Shown here: one piece after another, positions 26,133 to 35,673 of the stretch
Layout: the number at the start of each line of letters is the position of its first letter
Numbering within the stretch: position 1 is the stretch's first letter
From: an uncultured Anaerococcus sp.
GTDB lineage: Bacteria > Bacillota > Clostridia > Tissierellales > Peptoniphilaceae
NCBI GenBank assembly: GCA_943914475.1
Contig: CALUCE010000007.1
Location: 1 to 64,000, forward strand
Length of the DNA stretch: 64,000 nt
Direction of reading: 5' to 3'
Translations under genes and position numbers: made by a program
The notes under the pieces: generated by a model
Databases searched by the model: none
The model's input: the letters and a program-made list of their open reading frames with translations, nothing else
Told to the model about the DNA's origin: nothing

Positions 26133-27181
26133 TATCTCCTCCTCATACGTTCTTTTCTTTCTAGTTGCTTTTGCTTAGCTCTTATTGACTCGTTCTTTTC
26201 CTCATCAATAGTATCAATCCAAGTCAAAGCTTTGGATGTCCCATCTATTACACAGTGGGTTGGATCTTCTGCTATACTTGCATTGATTTGAAGCTCATCT
26301 CCTAGTCTTTGGCAAAGCCCCAAAGTCAAGGCTCCTCCACCTGTTAGGATAAGACCACGATCATAAAGATCTGCAGCAAGTTCTGGTGGGGTTGCCTCTA
26401 ACATATATTTTACCCCTCCTACGATTTCATCAATCGCTGGAAGGAGAGCTCCATAAATTTCATCTACTGGTACGAAGATTTTTGATGGTAGTCCATCGGA
26501 AATTCTTCTTCCTTTGACTTCTACTGAGTCTGTCATTTTTTTGCCTGAGGCGGCAATTTTAACTTCTTCAGCAGTTCTTTCTCCTATAAGCATTTGGTAT
26601 CTGTTTCTGATGTGGTCCATAATCATGGAATCAAACCTGTCTCCTCCAACGTCTACGGAGTTTGATGTAACTATTTGACCTAGGGATACTACTGCTATAT
26701 CTGTAGTTCCTCCTCCCACATCTACTACCATATTTCCACCTGGATCGTTTATATCAACTCCTGCTCCCAGGGCTGCTGCTAGGGGCTCTTCTATAAGGTA
26801 GGCCCTGCTTGATCCTGCTGCTTCTGCTGCTTGGAGAACTGCTCTTTTTTCTACTTGGGTAGATTTTGATGGTACACATATCAAAACTTCAGGCTTGAAG
26901 AGAGATTTTTCCAAGGATTTGTTCAAAAAATACTTTAGCATCTCTTCTGTCGCATTCATATCTGAAATAATTCCGTTTTTAATTGGTTTAACTGCAACTA
27001 TATTGCCTGGTGTTCTACCTAAGAGATTTTTTGCCTCTTCTCCAACTGCTAGTATCTTTCCTGATAAAACATCCTTGGCTATTACTGAAGGTTCATCCAA
27101 AACTATTTTTTTGTTACTTACATAAACTAGGACAGAAGCTGTGCCCAAGTCTATGGCTACACTTTTTCTAAACCTTGTCAT
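26132..27181 (-). CDS. mreB: MreB/Mbl-like actin homologue
   Basis: Bacterial actin of 349 residues. Phosphate 1 motif AIDLGTASVLVYV, phosphate 2 motif VVDVGGGTTDIAVVSLG and the C-terminal LTGGGAL are present, as is EEPLAAALGAG. In rods this protein directs lateral wall synthesis. No mreC or mreD is next to it; instead it is between metK and gpmA. The C-terminus ends in a run of basic residues (ERKERMRRR). The exact paralogue (MreB, Mbl or MreBH) cannot be told here. Confidence 0.88.
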   Translation of the reverse strand: MTRFRKSVAIDLGTASVLVYVSNKKIVLDEPSVIAKDVLSGKILAVGEEAKNLLGRTPGNIVAVKPIKNGIISDMNATEEMLKYFLNKSLEKSLFKPEVLICVPSKSTQVEKRAVLQAAEAAGSSRAYLIEEPLAAALGAGVDINDPGGNMVVDVGGGTTDIAVVSLGQIVTSNSVDVGGDRFDSMIMDHIRNRYQMLIGERTAEEVKIAASGKKMTDSVEVKGRRISDGLPSKIFVPVDEIYGALLPAIDEIVGGVKYMLEATPPELAADLYDRGLILTGGGALTLGLCQRLGDELQINASIAEDPTHCVIDGTSKALTWIDTIDEEKNESIRAKQKQLERKERMRRR

Positions 27182-27190
27182 TATTTTTCC

Positions 27191-28360
27191 TTACTTACTT
27201 TTTAATTCTTCTACTTTGTCTAATTTTTCCCAGGTAAAGTCTTCGTCTTCTCTACCGAAGTGTCCATAATTGGTGGTTTTCTTGTAGATAGGTCTTAGTA
27301 AATCTAGGTTATCGATAATGGCTTGTGGTCTAAAGTCAAATACTTCTTCTACTATTTCTGTTAATTTCTCATCATCGTATTTTCCTGTACCGAAGGTATC
27401 TACATAGATTGATAGTGGACGGGCCACTCCTATAGCGTAGGCTATACCTATTTCACACTTGTGAGCAAGTCCTGCTGCTACTAGGTTTTTGGCTGCATAT
27501 CTTGCCATATAGGCTGCAGATCTGTCTACTTTTGTAGGATCTTTTCCTGAGAAGGCTCCACCACCATGTCTAGAAAATCCACCATAAGTATCTACGATTA
27601 TTTTTCTACCTGTTAGTCCTGAGTCTCCTTTTGGTCCACCTATAACGAATTTTCCTGTTGGGTTTACATAAATCTTTGTGTCTTCATCTAGGTATTTTGG
27701 ATCTATAACTGGTTTTATAACGTGTTCTATAATATCTTCTCTTATTTTTTCTAGACTAACACTTGCCTCATGTTGGGTTGATACAACTATGGCTTCTACT
27801 CTTTTTAGCTCACCATCTTCATATTCTACTGTAACTTGAGTTTTTCCGTCTGGTCTAATATAAGGTAGCGTTTTATTTTTTCTTACTTCTGTTAGTTTTT
27901 GGGATAATTCTTGGGCATAAACTACTGATAATGGTAGGTACTTGTCTGTTTCATCATCTGCATAACCAAAGATCATACCTTGGTCTCCTGCACCTATCTT
28001 GTCATACTTATCTTTTGTTGATTTATACTCTTCTGAGTCGTTTACACCTAGGGCTATGTCTGCTGATTGTTCGATAATTGATGTAAGTACTGCTACGTTT
28101 TGGTAGTCAAAACCTAGGGCTGGGTCATCATAGCCTATGTTTTTTATGGTTTCTCTTGCTATTTTTTCTATTGGTACATAGGCCTTGGTTGTTATCTCGC
28201 CTACTACCAAAACAAGGCCTGTTGTTGTAACTGTTTCGCAGGCTACTCTTGAATTAACATCTTGTTTTAAACATTCATCTAAAATAGCATCTGATATTTG
28301 GTCACAAACCTTATCTGGGTGTCCTTCAGTTACTGATTCAGATGTAAAATACTTTTTCAT
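27191..28360 (-). CDS. metK: S-adenosylmethionine synthetase
   Basis: This 389-residue enzyme makes S-adenosylmethionine from methionine and ATP. Hallmarks are the N-terminal FTSESVTEGHPDKVCDQISD, GAGDQGMIFGYA and GGGAFSGKDPTKVDRSAAY. Length is typical. It lies 12 bases downstream of ispF in the same transcript. Confidence 0.98.
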   Translation of the reverse strand: MKKYFTSESVTEGHPDKVCDQISDAILDECLKQDVNSRVACETVTTTGLVLVVGEITTKAYVPIEKIARETIKNIGYDDPALGFDYQNVAVLTSIIEQSADIALGVNDSEEYKSTKDKYDKIGAGDQGMIFGYADDETDKYLPLSVVYAQELSQKLTEVRKNKTLPYIRPDGKTQVTVEYEDGELKRVEAIVVSTQHEASVSLEKIREDIIEHVIKPVIDPKYLDEDTKIYVNPTGKFVIGGPKGDSGLTGRKIIVDTYGGFSRHGGGAFSGKDPTKVDRSAAYMARYAAKNLVAAGLAHKCEIGIAYAIGVARPLSIYVDTFGTGKYDDEKLTEIVEEVFDFRPQAIIDNLDLLRPIYKKTTNYGHFGREDEDFTWEKLDKVEELKSK

Positions 28361-28372
28361 ACCTACTCCTTT

Positions 28373-28846
28373 TTAATTTTTTTCTAATAGCACCACAGCT
28401 CTTGCTTCTATGCCTTCACCTCTTCCAGTAAAGCCTAGTTTTTCACTGGTGGATGCTTTAATAGATACATTTTCTTCGTCCGTCTTTAGGTGATTAGCTA
28501 AGAGTTTTTGAACTTCTAGTGCCTTAGGACTTATTTTTGGTTTTTCACAAATTATTACTGTATCCACATTACCTATTTTATACCCTTTTTCTTCCATAAG
28601 GTCTACTACCTTATCCAAAAGATTTATAGAATATATATTTTTGTACTTATCGTCCGTATCCGGGAATAAGACCCCTATATCTCTTTCATTTAAGGCTCCA
28701 AGGATAGCATCCATGATAGCATGGGTTAGGACGTCTGCATCCGAGTGGCCAAGAAGGCCATATTCATAATCAAATTTTACTCCACCAAGGATTAAATCTC
28801 TTCCTTTTTCAAATTTGTGGACATCATAACCTAAACCTATTCTCAT
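28373..28846 (-). CDS. ispF: MECDP synthase
   Basis: 2-C-methyl-D-erythritol 2,4-cyclodiphosphate synthase of 157 residues, fifth step of the MEP isoprenoid pathway. The motif GYDVHKFEKGRDLILGGV provides the metal Asp and His, and GHSDADVLTHAIMDA is the family signature. It overlaps ispD by 4 bases. Confidence 0.97.
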   Translation of the reverse strand: MRIGLGYDVHKFEKGRDLILGGVKFDYEYGLLGHSDADVLTHAIMDAILGALNERDIGVLFPDTDDKYKNIYSINLLDKVVDLMEEKGYKIGNVDTVIICEKPKISPKALEVQKLLANHLKTDEENVSIKASTSEKLGFTGRGEGIEARAVVLLEKN

Positions 28847-29538
28847 ATATCCTCCATTATTGCCCTGGCAAAGACCAAATCTTCTGGTGTTGTTATCTTG
28901 ATATTGGTATATTCTCCCTCTATCACTTTAACCTTTTCTTTTGTGAAAATTTCGAATAATTGGCTGTCATCGGTTATTTTATAGTCTGATTCTAGGTAGC
29001 TTTTGTATAAATCTATCAAAATCTTTCTATCATAAACCTGTGGTGTTTGGACATTGTAAAGAAAGTCTCTCCTTGGAGTCTTTCTTACTGTCATATCTAA
29101 ATTTACAACTTTTATGGTATCCTTGGCCTTGGTGGCAGAAATTACTGCCTTATAGTTTAGACCTTCCTTTATGACCTTTTTAAAAAGATCTCTACTAGCA
29201 AAAGGTCTTACCCCATCGTGGGTTAAGACCAAATCATAAGTATCGGAAAGAGCCAAGAGACCCTCAAGAGTCGACTCTTCCCTAGTTTGTTTACCATAAA
29301 CAAAATCAATTTTCTTATTATATTTTTTTATTATTTCTTCTATAACTTCCTGGTCATCTTTTCTAATGACAAGAATAATCTTGTCAATTTCTTCTACAGA
29401 TGTAATAGTGTCAAGGGTTTGTTCTATGATCTTTTTTCCCTTTATTTCTATGTAGGGTTTGTTGATCCCCATATTCATCCTTAGACCAGAACCTGCAGCT
29501 ACTATGACTGCTCCAAGTTTTTTATTGGCTATCATCAT
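28843..29538 (-). CDS. ispD: CDP-ME synthase (MEP cytidylyltransferase)
   Basis: This 231-residue nucleotidyltransferase makes 4-diphosphocytidyl-2-C-methyl-D-erythritol. The N-terminal AVIVAAGSGLRMN binds CTP, and THDGVRPFASRDLF and the C-terminal TDDSQLFE are characteristic. Its 5' end overlaps the yacL-like gene by 17 bases and its 3' end overlaps ispF, so isoprenoid precursor synthesis is coupled within the carD operon. Confidence 0.96.
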   Translation of the reverse strand: MMIANKKLGAVIVAAGSGLRMNMGINKPYIEIKGKKIIEQTLDTITSVEEIDKIILVIRKDDQEVIEEIIKKYNKKIDFVYGKQTREESTLEGLLALSDTYDLVLTHDGVRPFASRDLFKKVIKEGLNYKAVISATKAKDTIKVVNLDMTVRKTPRRDFLYNVQTPQVYDRKILIDLYKSYLESDYKITDDSQLFEIFTKEKVKVIEGEYTNIKITTPEDLVFARAIMEDI

Positions 29539-30646
29539 CCATCCTAGCTCTAACGAAAATCATTTTTCCAGCCGAAGTTTGTAGGACACTGGTTACTGTG
29601 GCCTCTATAGTTTTTCCTATGTAGTCAACTCCGTCTTCCACAACTACCATGGTACCATCTGATAGGTAGCCTACTCCTTGTTCACGTCCCTTACCTTCTT
29701 TGATAACTTCAACTTCCAAGAACTCTCCCGGTATAACTATAGGTTTTAAGGCATTGGTTAAATCGTTTATGTTTAAAACCGTAATACCTTGGACCTCGGC
29801 AACCTTGTTTAGGTTGTAGTCATTGGTAAAGATTTTGGCATTTAAGTCTGTTGCCATCTTCAAAAGTTTAGAATCTACTTCTTTTATATCTGGGTAGTCT
29901 TTGTCAGTTATTGTTAGTATTGCCTTTGGGCTTTCCTTGATTTCGTTAATGATATCAAGTCCCCTGCGGCCTCTTTCTCTTTTTAAGTCATCCGGGCTAT
30001 CAGCTATATGTTGGAGTTCTTCTAGGACAAACTCTGGTACTATAAGTTCTCCTTCCAAAAAATCTATTTTGATAATATCTAAGATTCTACCATCTATGAT
30101 TACAGATGTATCTAAGATTTTTGGTATAGCAACTTTGGGTTGATTTTTCTTGGTGAAAGTTTTACCTTCTGCCCTATCCTTTTTTGCCTTTTGGAAAAGA
30201 TCTAGGACCTCATCGGTATTTCTAGTAGCTACCCTCCAACCTAACAAGGCAAATCCTAAATAAATAAATAATGATAATAGCACAAAAATAGTGTTGCCTA
30301 CTACAGGTAATGATAATTTTGTTAGTGGTATGGAAATAAGATAAGCAATAATAAATCCGATAATAACTCCCACAGTTCCAAAAATTATGGTGGACATTGG
30401 CATTTGTTCAAGTTTTCTCTCTAAGACAATAAATCTTTCCTGCATCTTATCGATTAAAGTATTGGATGCGGCATAAAAAATTCCGGCCAGTATCAGACCT
30501 CCCAGAACGTTAACTAGAACGAATAATACCGTAGATGAAAGTGAAAGTCCTGTCATTGCTAGTATTATTCGTACAAGTGAAACTCCTAGGATAGCTCCAA
30601 CAATAGCAAACAGAATACGAAATATTCTAGTTGGCATATTAAGCAT
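29522..30646 (-). CDS. yacL: YacL-type membrane PIN/TRAM protein
   Basis: Protein of 374 residues with four N-terminal membrane segments, a PIN nuclease domain beginning KILDTSVIIDGRILDI (around residue 180), and a C-terminal TRAM domain. In Bacillus and relatives the homologue YacL stands in the same place, between the CarD-type gene and ispD. The PIN fold suggests RNA cleavage at the membrane, but its target is not established here. Confidence 0.9.
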   Translation of the reverse strand: MLNMPTRIFRILFAIVGAILGVSLVRIILAMTGLSLSSTVLFVLVNVLGGLILAGIFYAASNTLIDKMQERFIVLERKLEQMPMSTIIFGTVGVIIGFIIAYLISIPLTKLSLPVVGNTIFVLLSLFIYLGFALLGWRVATRNTDEVLDLFQKAKKDRAEGKTFTKKNQPKVAIPKILDTSVIIDGRILDIIKIDFLEGELIVPEFVLEELQHIADSPDDLKRERGRRGLDIINEIKESPKAILTITDKDYPDIKEVDSKLLKMATDLNAKIFTNDYNLNKVAEVQGITVLNINDLTNALKPIVIPGEFLEVEVIKEGKGREQGVGYLSDGTMVVVEDGVDYIGKTIEATVTSVLQTSAGKMIFVRARMDDDSQ

Positions 30647-30661
30647 CTCCTTGTAATATTT

Positions 30662-31141
30662 TTAAAGTCCGATAGATTCGTCGATCATCTCTTCTGCTTG
30701 TTTTTTATCAAGAGAGCCAGCCATAACAAGCTCACTAGCCATAATCCTTCTTGACCTATTTAAAAGCTTTTTTTCTGTAGTAGAAAGGCCTTTTTTTTGG
30801 TCAAGAACAGTAAGGTTTCTTACCATTTGAGCAATATCGAAAATATCTCCAGTTTTTAATATCTCTTGGTTTTTACGATATCTCACGTTCCAGTTGTTGC
30901 TCATTTTTGTTGGTTCTTGATCTAAAATCCTTAAGACTTCTTCCCCTTCTTCCTTTGATATAACATCTCTAATATTCATATCTTCAATATTAGAGGTAGG
31001 GACAGATATATCCATGTTGCCGATTGGCATTTTCAATATAAAATATTCCTTCTCTTGGCCCAAAAATTCTCTCGTTTCAATAGCATCTATTACCCCTGCA
31101 CCGTGCATAGGATATACAATTTTATCACCGATTTTAAACAT
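30662..31141 (-). CDS. carD: CarD-family transcription regulator
   Basis: Protein of 159 residues with an N-terminal RNA-polymerase-interacting domain (FKIGDKIVYPMHGAGVIDAI) and a helical DNA-binding C-terminus. CarD-family proteins stabilise open complexes at housekeeping promoters. It is the first gene of the transcript running through yacL, ispD, ispF, metK, mreB and gpmA. Confidence 0.92.
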   Translation of the reverse strand: MFKIGDKIVYPMHGAGVIDAIETREFLGQEKEYFILKMPIGNMDISVPTSNIEDMNIRDVISKEEGEEVLRILDQEPTKMSNNWNVRYRKNQEILKTGDIFDIAQMVRNLTVLDQKKGLSTTEKKLLNRSRRIMASELVMAGSLDKKQAEEMIDESIGL

Positions 31142-31233
31142 TTTGACCTCCTAAGGCTCTCTATATTATTATAACCTTTTTAGGTAAAATATCAAAAAAC
31201 ATAATAATATACTATCATTTGGGCATTTGTCAA

Positions 31234-32121
31234 CTATACTAGTCCAGTCCTTATTTTTACCTTCTTGTGGAGGACTTCTACATCACAAGTTTTTGTTTTT
31301 CCTCCATAATCTCCATCCAAGGTCCAGCTAAGGTCCTCTTCTGTTTCAAACCTGAAACTACGTCCTTCTTTGAAGGTTACAAAGTCGTTTTTCTTATGGT
31401 TAGAAAGACCTGCTATGATTTGGTTTAAGTCTATAATGTTTTTTGGATTTTTAACCAGCATAAGCTCAAAAATCCCATCATCAAGACCTACATTTTCACC
31501 TACTATCTTTGTAAACCCTCCCACAGAAACTGAGTTTGTAACCATACCATGGATATATTCATCTTCCATTACTTCTCCGTCTATGGTAATTTTTACCTTG
31601 TAGGATTTTAGGTTTGATATGGATCTCATCCCTTCAAAAATATAGGCAGATCTACCAAAGATATTTTTCATGGTTTGATCAGTTTCATAGGAAACTTGGG
31701 CTATAGATCCAAAGGCTGCCACATAGGTGAAAAACTTACCTTCAAGCTTTCCAACATCCAGATCCTTTATTTTCCCCTTAATGGCTATATTTTTTGCAAG
31801 TTCTATATCTGCAGGTATGTTTAAAGACTTGGCAAAGTCATTGGTCGAGCCTGTTGGTATATAGCCTATGGTAGGCTTGATACCAGCCTTTAGGGCACCA
31901 GATACAACCTCATCCAAGGTTCCATCTCCCCCACTTACTATTATCTCATCAAAATTTTTGCCATATTCTTCTACCTTTACTCTTGCATCTCCAGCACTTT
32001 GGGTAGCATAGGCCGTTGTAAAATAGCCATTCTGGCTAAAATAATCTATTATCTCATCCATGTATTCATTGATGAGCATTTTTCCACTTTTTGGATTATA
32101 AATAAAAAGCAGATTTTTCAT
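31234..32121 (-). CDS. Diacylglycerol/lipid kinase family protein
   Basis: Protein of 295 residues of the YegS/DgkB lipid kinase family. It has the N-terminal NPKSGKM, the nucleotide motif SGGDGTLDEVVSG and the family stretch PTGSTNDFAKSL. It phosphorylates diacylglycerol or a related lipid, recycling diacylglycerol from lipoteichoic-acid-type turnover in other Gram-positives. It stands alone, 92 bases from carD and transcribed away from thiT. Confidence 0.9.
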   Translation of the reverse strand: MKNLLFIYNPKSGKMLINEYMDEIIDYFSQNGYFTTAYATQSAGDARVKVEEYGKNFDEIIVSGGDGTLDEVVSGALKAGIKPTIGYIPTGSTNDFAKSLNIPADIELAKNIAIKGKIKDLDVGKLEGKFFTYVAAFGSIAQVSYETDQTMKNIFGRSAYIFEGMRSISNLKSYKVKITIDGEVMEDEYIHGMVTNSVSVGGFTKIVGENVGLDDGIFELMLVKNPKNIIDLNQIIAGLSNHKKNDFVTFKEGRSFRFETEEDLSWTLDGDYGGKTKTCDVEVLHKKVKIRTGLV

Positions 32122-32251
32122 TTTATCCCCCGTATTATATTTTTTCTTCCTTATCCTTCAATTTTAAAGCAAATTTATTTTTTGTAAAGCTTTTAATTAT
32201 CCTAAGATAGAATATAGTAATATATAGAATATCTTTAAGAAAGGAATTATT

Positions 32252-32800
32252 ATGAATAATAAAAACACAAGAATGATTGTTGAGGCGGGTATATCTATAG
32301 CACTCGCAACCATCCTAAGTATGATTACTTTATTTAAGATGCCTTTGGGTGGTTCTGTAACTCTAGCTGCCAGACTCCCACTAGTTGTCTATTCAATAAG
32401 ATGGGGATGGAAAAAAGGAATCCTAGCCTGTGCAGTTTATGGCTTGGTTCAGCTTTCCTTTGGCGGTTATGTAATCCATCCTGTTCAAGGATTCTTGGAC
32501 TATATAGTTTCTTATGCTGTTATGGGCTTTGCTGGTATTAAATTTGGTAAGGGCTTTTCTAAAACCACCTTTATACCATCTGTTATCCTAGCCTACCTAC
32601 TTTCAGGCGCAGCCAATGTTTTAAGTGGTATGATTTATTTCTATGATATGACAACAGCTATGAGCAAGGGCTTTAATTCATTCTTAGCCTACAACTTGGC
32701 TTATAACTATTCATTTCTAGCTGCAGACTGCCTAATCCTTATAGTCATCCTAGTTCTAACCTTTGATAGGATGAAAAACTTGTATAGGCTTCAAGGATAA
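32252..32800 (+). CDS. thiT: ECF thiamine transporter S component
   Basis: Membrane protein of 182 residues with six hydrophobic segments, matching the ThiT family (start region EAGISIALATILSMI, then RWGWKKGILACAVYGLVQ and HPVQGFLDYIVSYAVMG). It binds thiamine and works with a shared ECF energising module that is not in this window. AAGGA precedes the ATG. I found no TPP riboswitch in the 130 bases upstream. It is one of only two plus-strand genes. Confidence 0.92.
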   Translation: MNNKNTRMIVEAGISIALATILSMITLFKMPLGGSVTLAARLPLVVYSIRWGWKKGILACAVYGLVQLSFGGYVIHPVQGFLDYIVSYAVMGFAGIKFGKGFSKTTFIPSVILAYLLSGAANVLSGMIYFYDMTTAMSKGFNSFLAYNLAYNYSFLAADCLILIVILVLTFDRMKNLYRLQG

Positions 32801-32812
32801 TACTAAAACTTC

Positions 32813-32846
32813 AAAAAGCTATGGGCTTATGTGCTCATAGCTTTTT
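32813..32846. terminator. Bidirectional terminator between thiT and manA
   Basis: A 14-bp stem with A-tract on one side and T-tract on the other (AAAAAGCTATGGGC paired to GCTCATAGCTTTTT) separates the convergent genes and can act in both directions. Confidence 0.9.
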
Positions 32847-32859
32847 ATATTTATAGTCC

Positions 32860-33795
32860 TTACTTGGAGTTTGATTCCACTAGGCTTAGCTTTCCTTCTA
32901 TCCTATAGTCTTCACACTTGTTGGTTAGGATAAAGAAATCTCCCTTCTTTATAGGATATTCTTCCTTGTCAATAATTATCTTTCCTTCTCCTTCAATAAC
33001 TGCCTCCATAAGATAAAGCTTATTTCTTTTAAAGTCTGAAGCTTTTTCTATATCATACTTTCTTACTTCAAAGTACTGGTTTGAAAGAAGGTCAGTTTCC
33101 CTGTAAGTTGGAAAATCTTTGGTCTCTATCTTATTATCAACCTTTTCTGTTTTGATTGATCTCTTACTTTCTTCTAGGTGAAGGTCTCTTAACTTTCCTT
33201 GGTCATCCTTTCTATCGTAGTCATAAAGCCTGTAGGTAATATCTGATGCTTGTTGTATTTCAAGAACTAGGCAGCCTTTTTTTATGGCATGGACTGTGCC
33301 TGCTGGCACATAGAAAAAGTCACCTTTTTTGGCAGGGACTTCTCTTAGTAGCTCATCCCACTTTTTCTCATCTATTAGCCTTATAGCTTCTTCTTTATCG
33401 TCCACATTTAGGCCATATATTATGGATGCTTGGTCTTCATTTAAAATATACCAACACTCAGTCTTTCCCCTAGAGTTTTCATACTTTTCTGCCAAGTAAT
33501 CATCTGGGTGAACTTGGATAGAAAGGTCAGTATTGGCATCTATTAGCTTTATAAGTAGTGGAAAAGAGTGATAGTCTTCTCCTCCAAAAAGATCCTTTTC
33601 TTTTTTATAAATATCATTTAAGCTTTGACCTTTATACTTACCCCTAGTCACAAGAGAAGGAAGATCTTCCATACCTGATATAGCCCAGTACTCTCCTACC
33701 TTGTCAGATGGTAGGTCATAGCCAAAATCTTTAAGTTTATCTCCACCCCAAATTTTATCGACAAATTTTCCTTGTAAAAATAAAACTTTATCCAT
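32860..33795 (-). CDS. manA: Mannose-6-phosphate isomerase, class I
   Basis: Zinc cupin enzyme interconverting mannose-6-phosphate and fructose-6-phosphate, 311 residues from ATG 33795, which has AAGGAG 5 bases upstream (an upstream in-frame GTG at 33801 is less likely). Metal motif QVHPDDYLAEKYE, then KTECWYIL and GTVHAI give the Gln/His/Glu/His ligands. Length is that of the short Bacillus-type ManA. Confidence 0.93.
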   Translation of the reverse strand: MDKVLFLQGKFVDKIWGGDKLKDFGYDLPSDKVGEYWAISGMEDLPSLVTRGKYKGQSLNDIYKKEKDLFGGEDYHSFPLLIKLIDANTDLSIQVHPDDYLAEKYENSRGKTECWYILNEDQASIIYGLNVDDKEEAIRLIDEKKWDELLREVPAKKGDFFYVPAGTVHAIKKGCLVLEIQQASDITYRLYDYDRKDDQGKLRDLHLEESKRSIKTEKVDNKIETKDFPTYRETDLLSNQYFEVRKYDIEKASDFKRNKLYLMEAVIEGEGKIIIDKEEYPIKKGDFFILTNKCEDYRIEGKLSLVESNSK

Positions 33796-33867
33796 TATCA
33801 CTCCTTATTTTATTCTTTTTCTCAATACCTATATTGTACTACTAATATCTTGATTTAATATCTAAGC

Positions 33868-34728
33868 CTATAGATCAGACTTATCAAGGCTAAAGGTATC
33901 CCAGTCTGATAGTTCTCCTTTTTCATAGTCTTTTTTAAACCACCTGGTCCTTTGCTCGCTGGTTCCGTGGGTATAGGATTCTGGCCTTACTTCACCGTAG
34001 GCTTCCTTCTGCAAGGTATCATCTCCTATAACCCAGGCTGCAGAAACCGCCTCGTCTATATCACCTGGATCAAGATAACCCTTGTCATCTTGGTACTTGG
34101 CAACAACTCCTGCCAAATAGTCTGCTTGAAGTTCTAGTCTTACAGTAAGGGCATTTTGGTCTTTTTTAGAAAGGGATGCCATTTGTTTTTGGTAGTCATC
34201 CATTACTCCAGTCACATTTTGGACATGGTGGCCTATCTCATGACTTATAACATAGGATAGGACAAAGTCCCCATCATCTGCCCCAAACTTATTAATAAGT
34301 TCATCATAAAAGGATAAGTCCATATAAACAGCCTTGTCCACAGAACAATAGAAAGGTCCAACTCCAGAGTTTGCAAGACCACAGCCTGTTTTTATGGCAT
34401 CTTTAAAGATATGCATCTTGGCAGGCTCATAGTCCATATTCTCTTCTTTTAAAATTTCAGACCAAGCATCTTCTGTATCTGCCAAAACCACAGCAGAATA
34501 ATCATAAAGTTGTTCTTCTTCTGGACTTAGGGTGTATTCTTCCTGAACATACTGCTCATCGCCGCTTCTTACTGCTCCTTCAAAGGCAGCCATAGGATCT
34601 CCTGTAAATAAGTAAATTAGAAGGGCTATAACAAGACCTCCGCCTCCTATGGCAATTCCCTTACCTCCTCCAGATCCTCTTCCGGCATTGTCTATATTGT
34701 CACTCTTTCTCCTATCTTCCCACTTCAT
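33868..34728 (-). CDS. YpfJ-type neutral zinc metallopeptidase
   Basis: Protein of 286 residues with a glycine-rich N-terminus, one membrane segment (about residues 30-42) and an extracellular zinc domain with HEIGHHVQN, the HEXXH motif of the YpfJ/zinc_peptidase family. ELQADYLAGVVA supplies the downstream Glu. GGAG precedes the ATG. The substrate is unknown. Single gene between manA and an ABC operon. Confidence 0.88.
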   Translation of the reverse strand: MKWEDRRKSDNIDNAGRGSGGGKGIAIGGGGLVIALLIYLFTGDPMAAFEGAVRSGDEQYVQEEYTLSPEEEQLYDYSAVVLADTEDAWSEILKEENMDYEPAKMHIFKDAIKTGCGLANSGVGPFYCSVDKAVYMDLSFYDELINKFGADDGDFVLSYVISHEIGHHVQNVTGVMDDYQKQMASLSKKDQNALTVRLELQADYLAGVVAKYQDDKGYLDPGDIDEAVSAAWVIGDDTLQKEAYGEVRPESYTHGTSEQRTRWFKKDYEKGELSDWDTFSLDKSDL

Positions 34729-34821
34729 ATTTATCTCCTTGTACTTTTTAAAGTCCTTATAGTTTGGTATTTATATTTGATTTATACCCTTTTTCTTAAA
34801 AAGACTTTTATGCAAAAAGAC

Positions 34822-34868
34822 AAAAAAGAACCCTAAGAAGATAAAAGTTATCCTCCAAGGGTCTTTTT
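34822..34868 (-). terminator. Terminator of the GntR-ABC operon
   Basis: Arms 34823-34834 and 34857-34867 pair (AAAAAGAACCCT with AAGGGTCTTTTT, one bulge), followed by T-rich sequence on the minus strand, just after the permease stop. Confidence 0.8.
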
Positions 34869-34869
34869 A

Positions 34870-35673
34870 TTATCCAACTGATAATTTTTTGTTTTGTAGA
34901 TAGGTAGAAATAGCAGCAAAGATTCCAGTCATTACAAGGTTAAAGCCTATCACGCCATAGAAAATAGGGCCAAACAAATCCATAGTTTCTGTGAACGTTG
35001 CTGGATCTGGAGCTGATGAAACTTCGACTAAATATGAGTCCATGCCAGGACGTATTTGACTTATGACTATTAGGATTATCACTTGTAGTAAAACCTTTAA
35101 TAGGACATACATAAGTATCGGTCCAAAAAATCCCATTGATTTGAAGCTTTTTTGAGAACCTAGGTTTATGGATAAAATTATATCGTATATTTCAAAAGCT
35201 ATAGATGTTAATATTAACAAAGCAAATGAAATAACATATCCTAGTGGAACCTGTCTTAGAGATTCTCCAATAAGATCTAGACTAAGCTTTAAATCTGTTA
35301 GTAAAAAAGTTCCTGAAGCTATACTTATTATCCAAAAGTCAAAGAATAATACAAAAACTATAAGGATAATTGAAACAAAATAGGAGAAAAATCTTGACCA
35401 AACATTGGCTCCTGGAGCTACTGGTAGAGATTGATAGAAAATAGCCTCTTTACCGAAAAACCTTTGATAATCTTGATATATTACTATTATTAATGAAGCT
35501 CCTAAGCCAAAAAATAGTAAGAAAATAGATATAGCAAGCCCCACTTGGGTAAAGGTATTGTCTACATTCCTGTTCAAAAGAATAAAGCCTGTTGATAAAG
35601 CAAGGGGTATAAGCCAAATCCAAAATAGAATTTTTAAATTTTCTTTTAACTGCAGTTTTAATAGTTTTCCCAT
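34870..35673 (-). CDS. ABC transporter permease
   Basis: Membrane protein of 267 residues with about six hydrophobic segments. No diagnostic motif is visible, but its start overlaps the stop of an ABC ATPase by one base, and a YtrA-like regulator precedes both. This is the layout of Ytr-type exporters that respond to cell-envelope stress in other Firmicutes. The substrate is unknown. Confidence 0.8.
   Translation of the reverse strand: MGKLLKLQLKENLKILFWIWLIPLALSTGFILLNRNVDNTFTQVGLAISIFLLFFGLGASLIIVIYQDYQRFFGKEAIFYQSLPVAPGANVWSRFFSYFVSIILIVFVLFFDFWIISIASGTFLLTDLKLSLDLIGESLRQVPLGYVISFALLILTSIAFEIYDIILSINLGSQKSFKSMGFFGPILMYVLLKVLLQVIILIVISQIRPGMDSYLVEVSSAPDPATFTETMDLFGPIFYGVIGFNLVMTGIFAAISTYLQNKKLSVG

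Noticed and set aside
32122..32251. TPP riboswitch upstream of thiT
   Set aside because: I looked for the conserved CTGAGA-type core and found none in the 130 bases before the gene.
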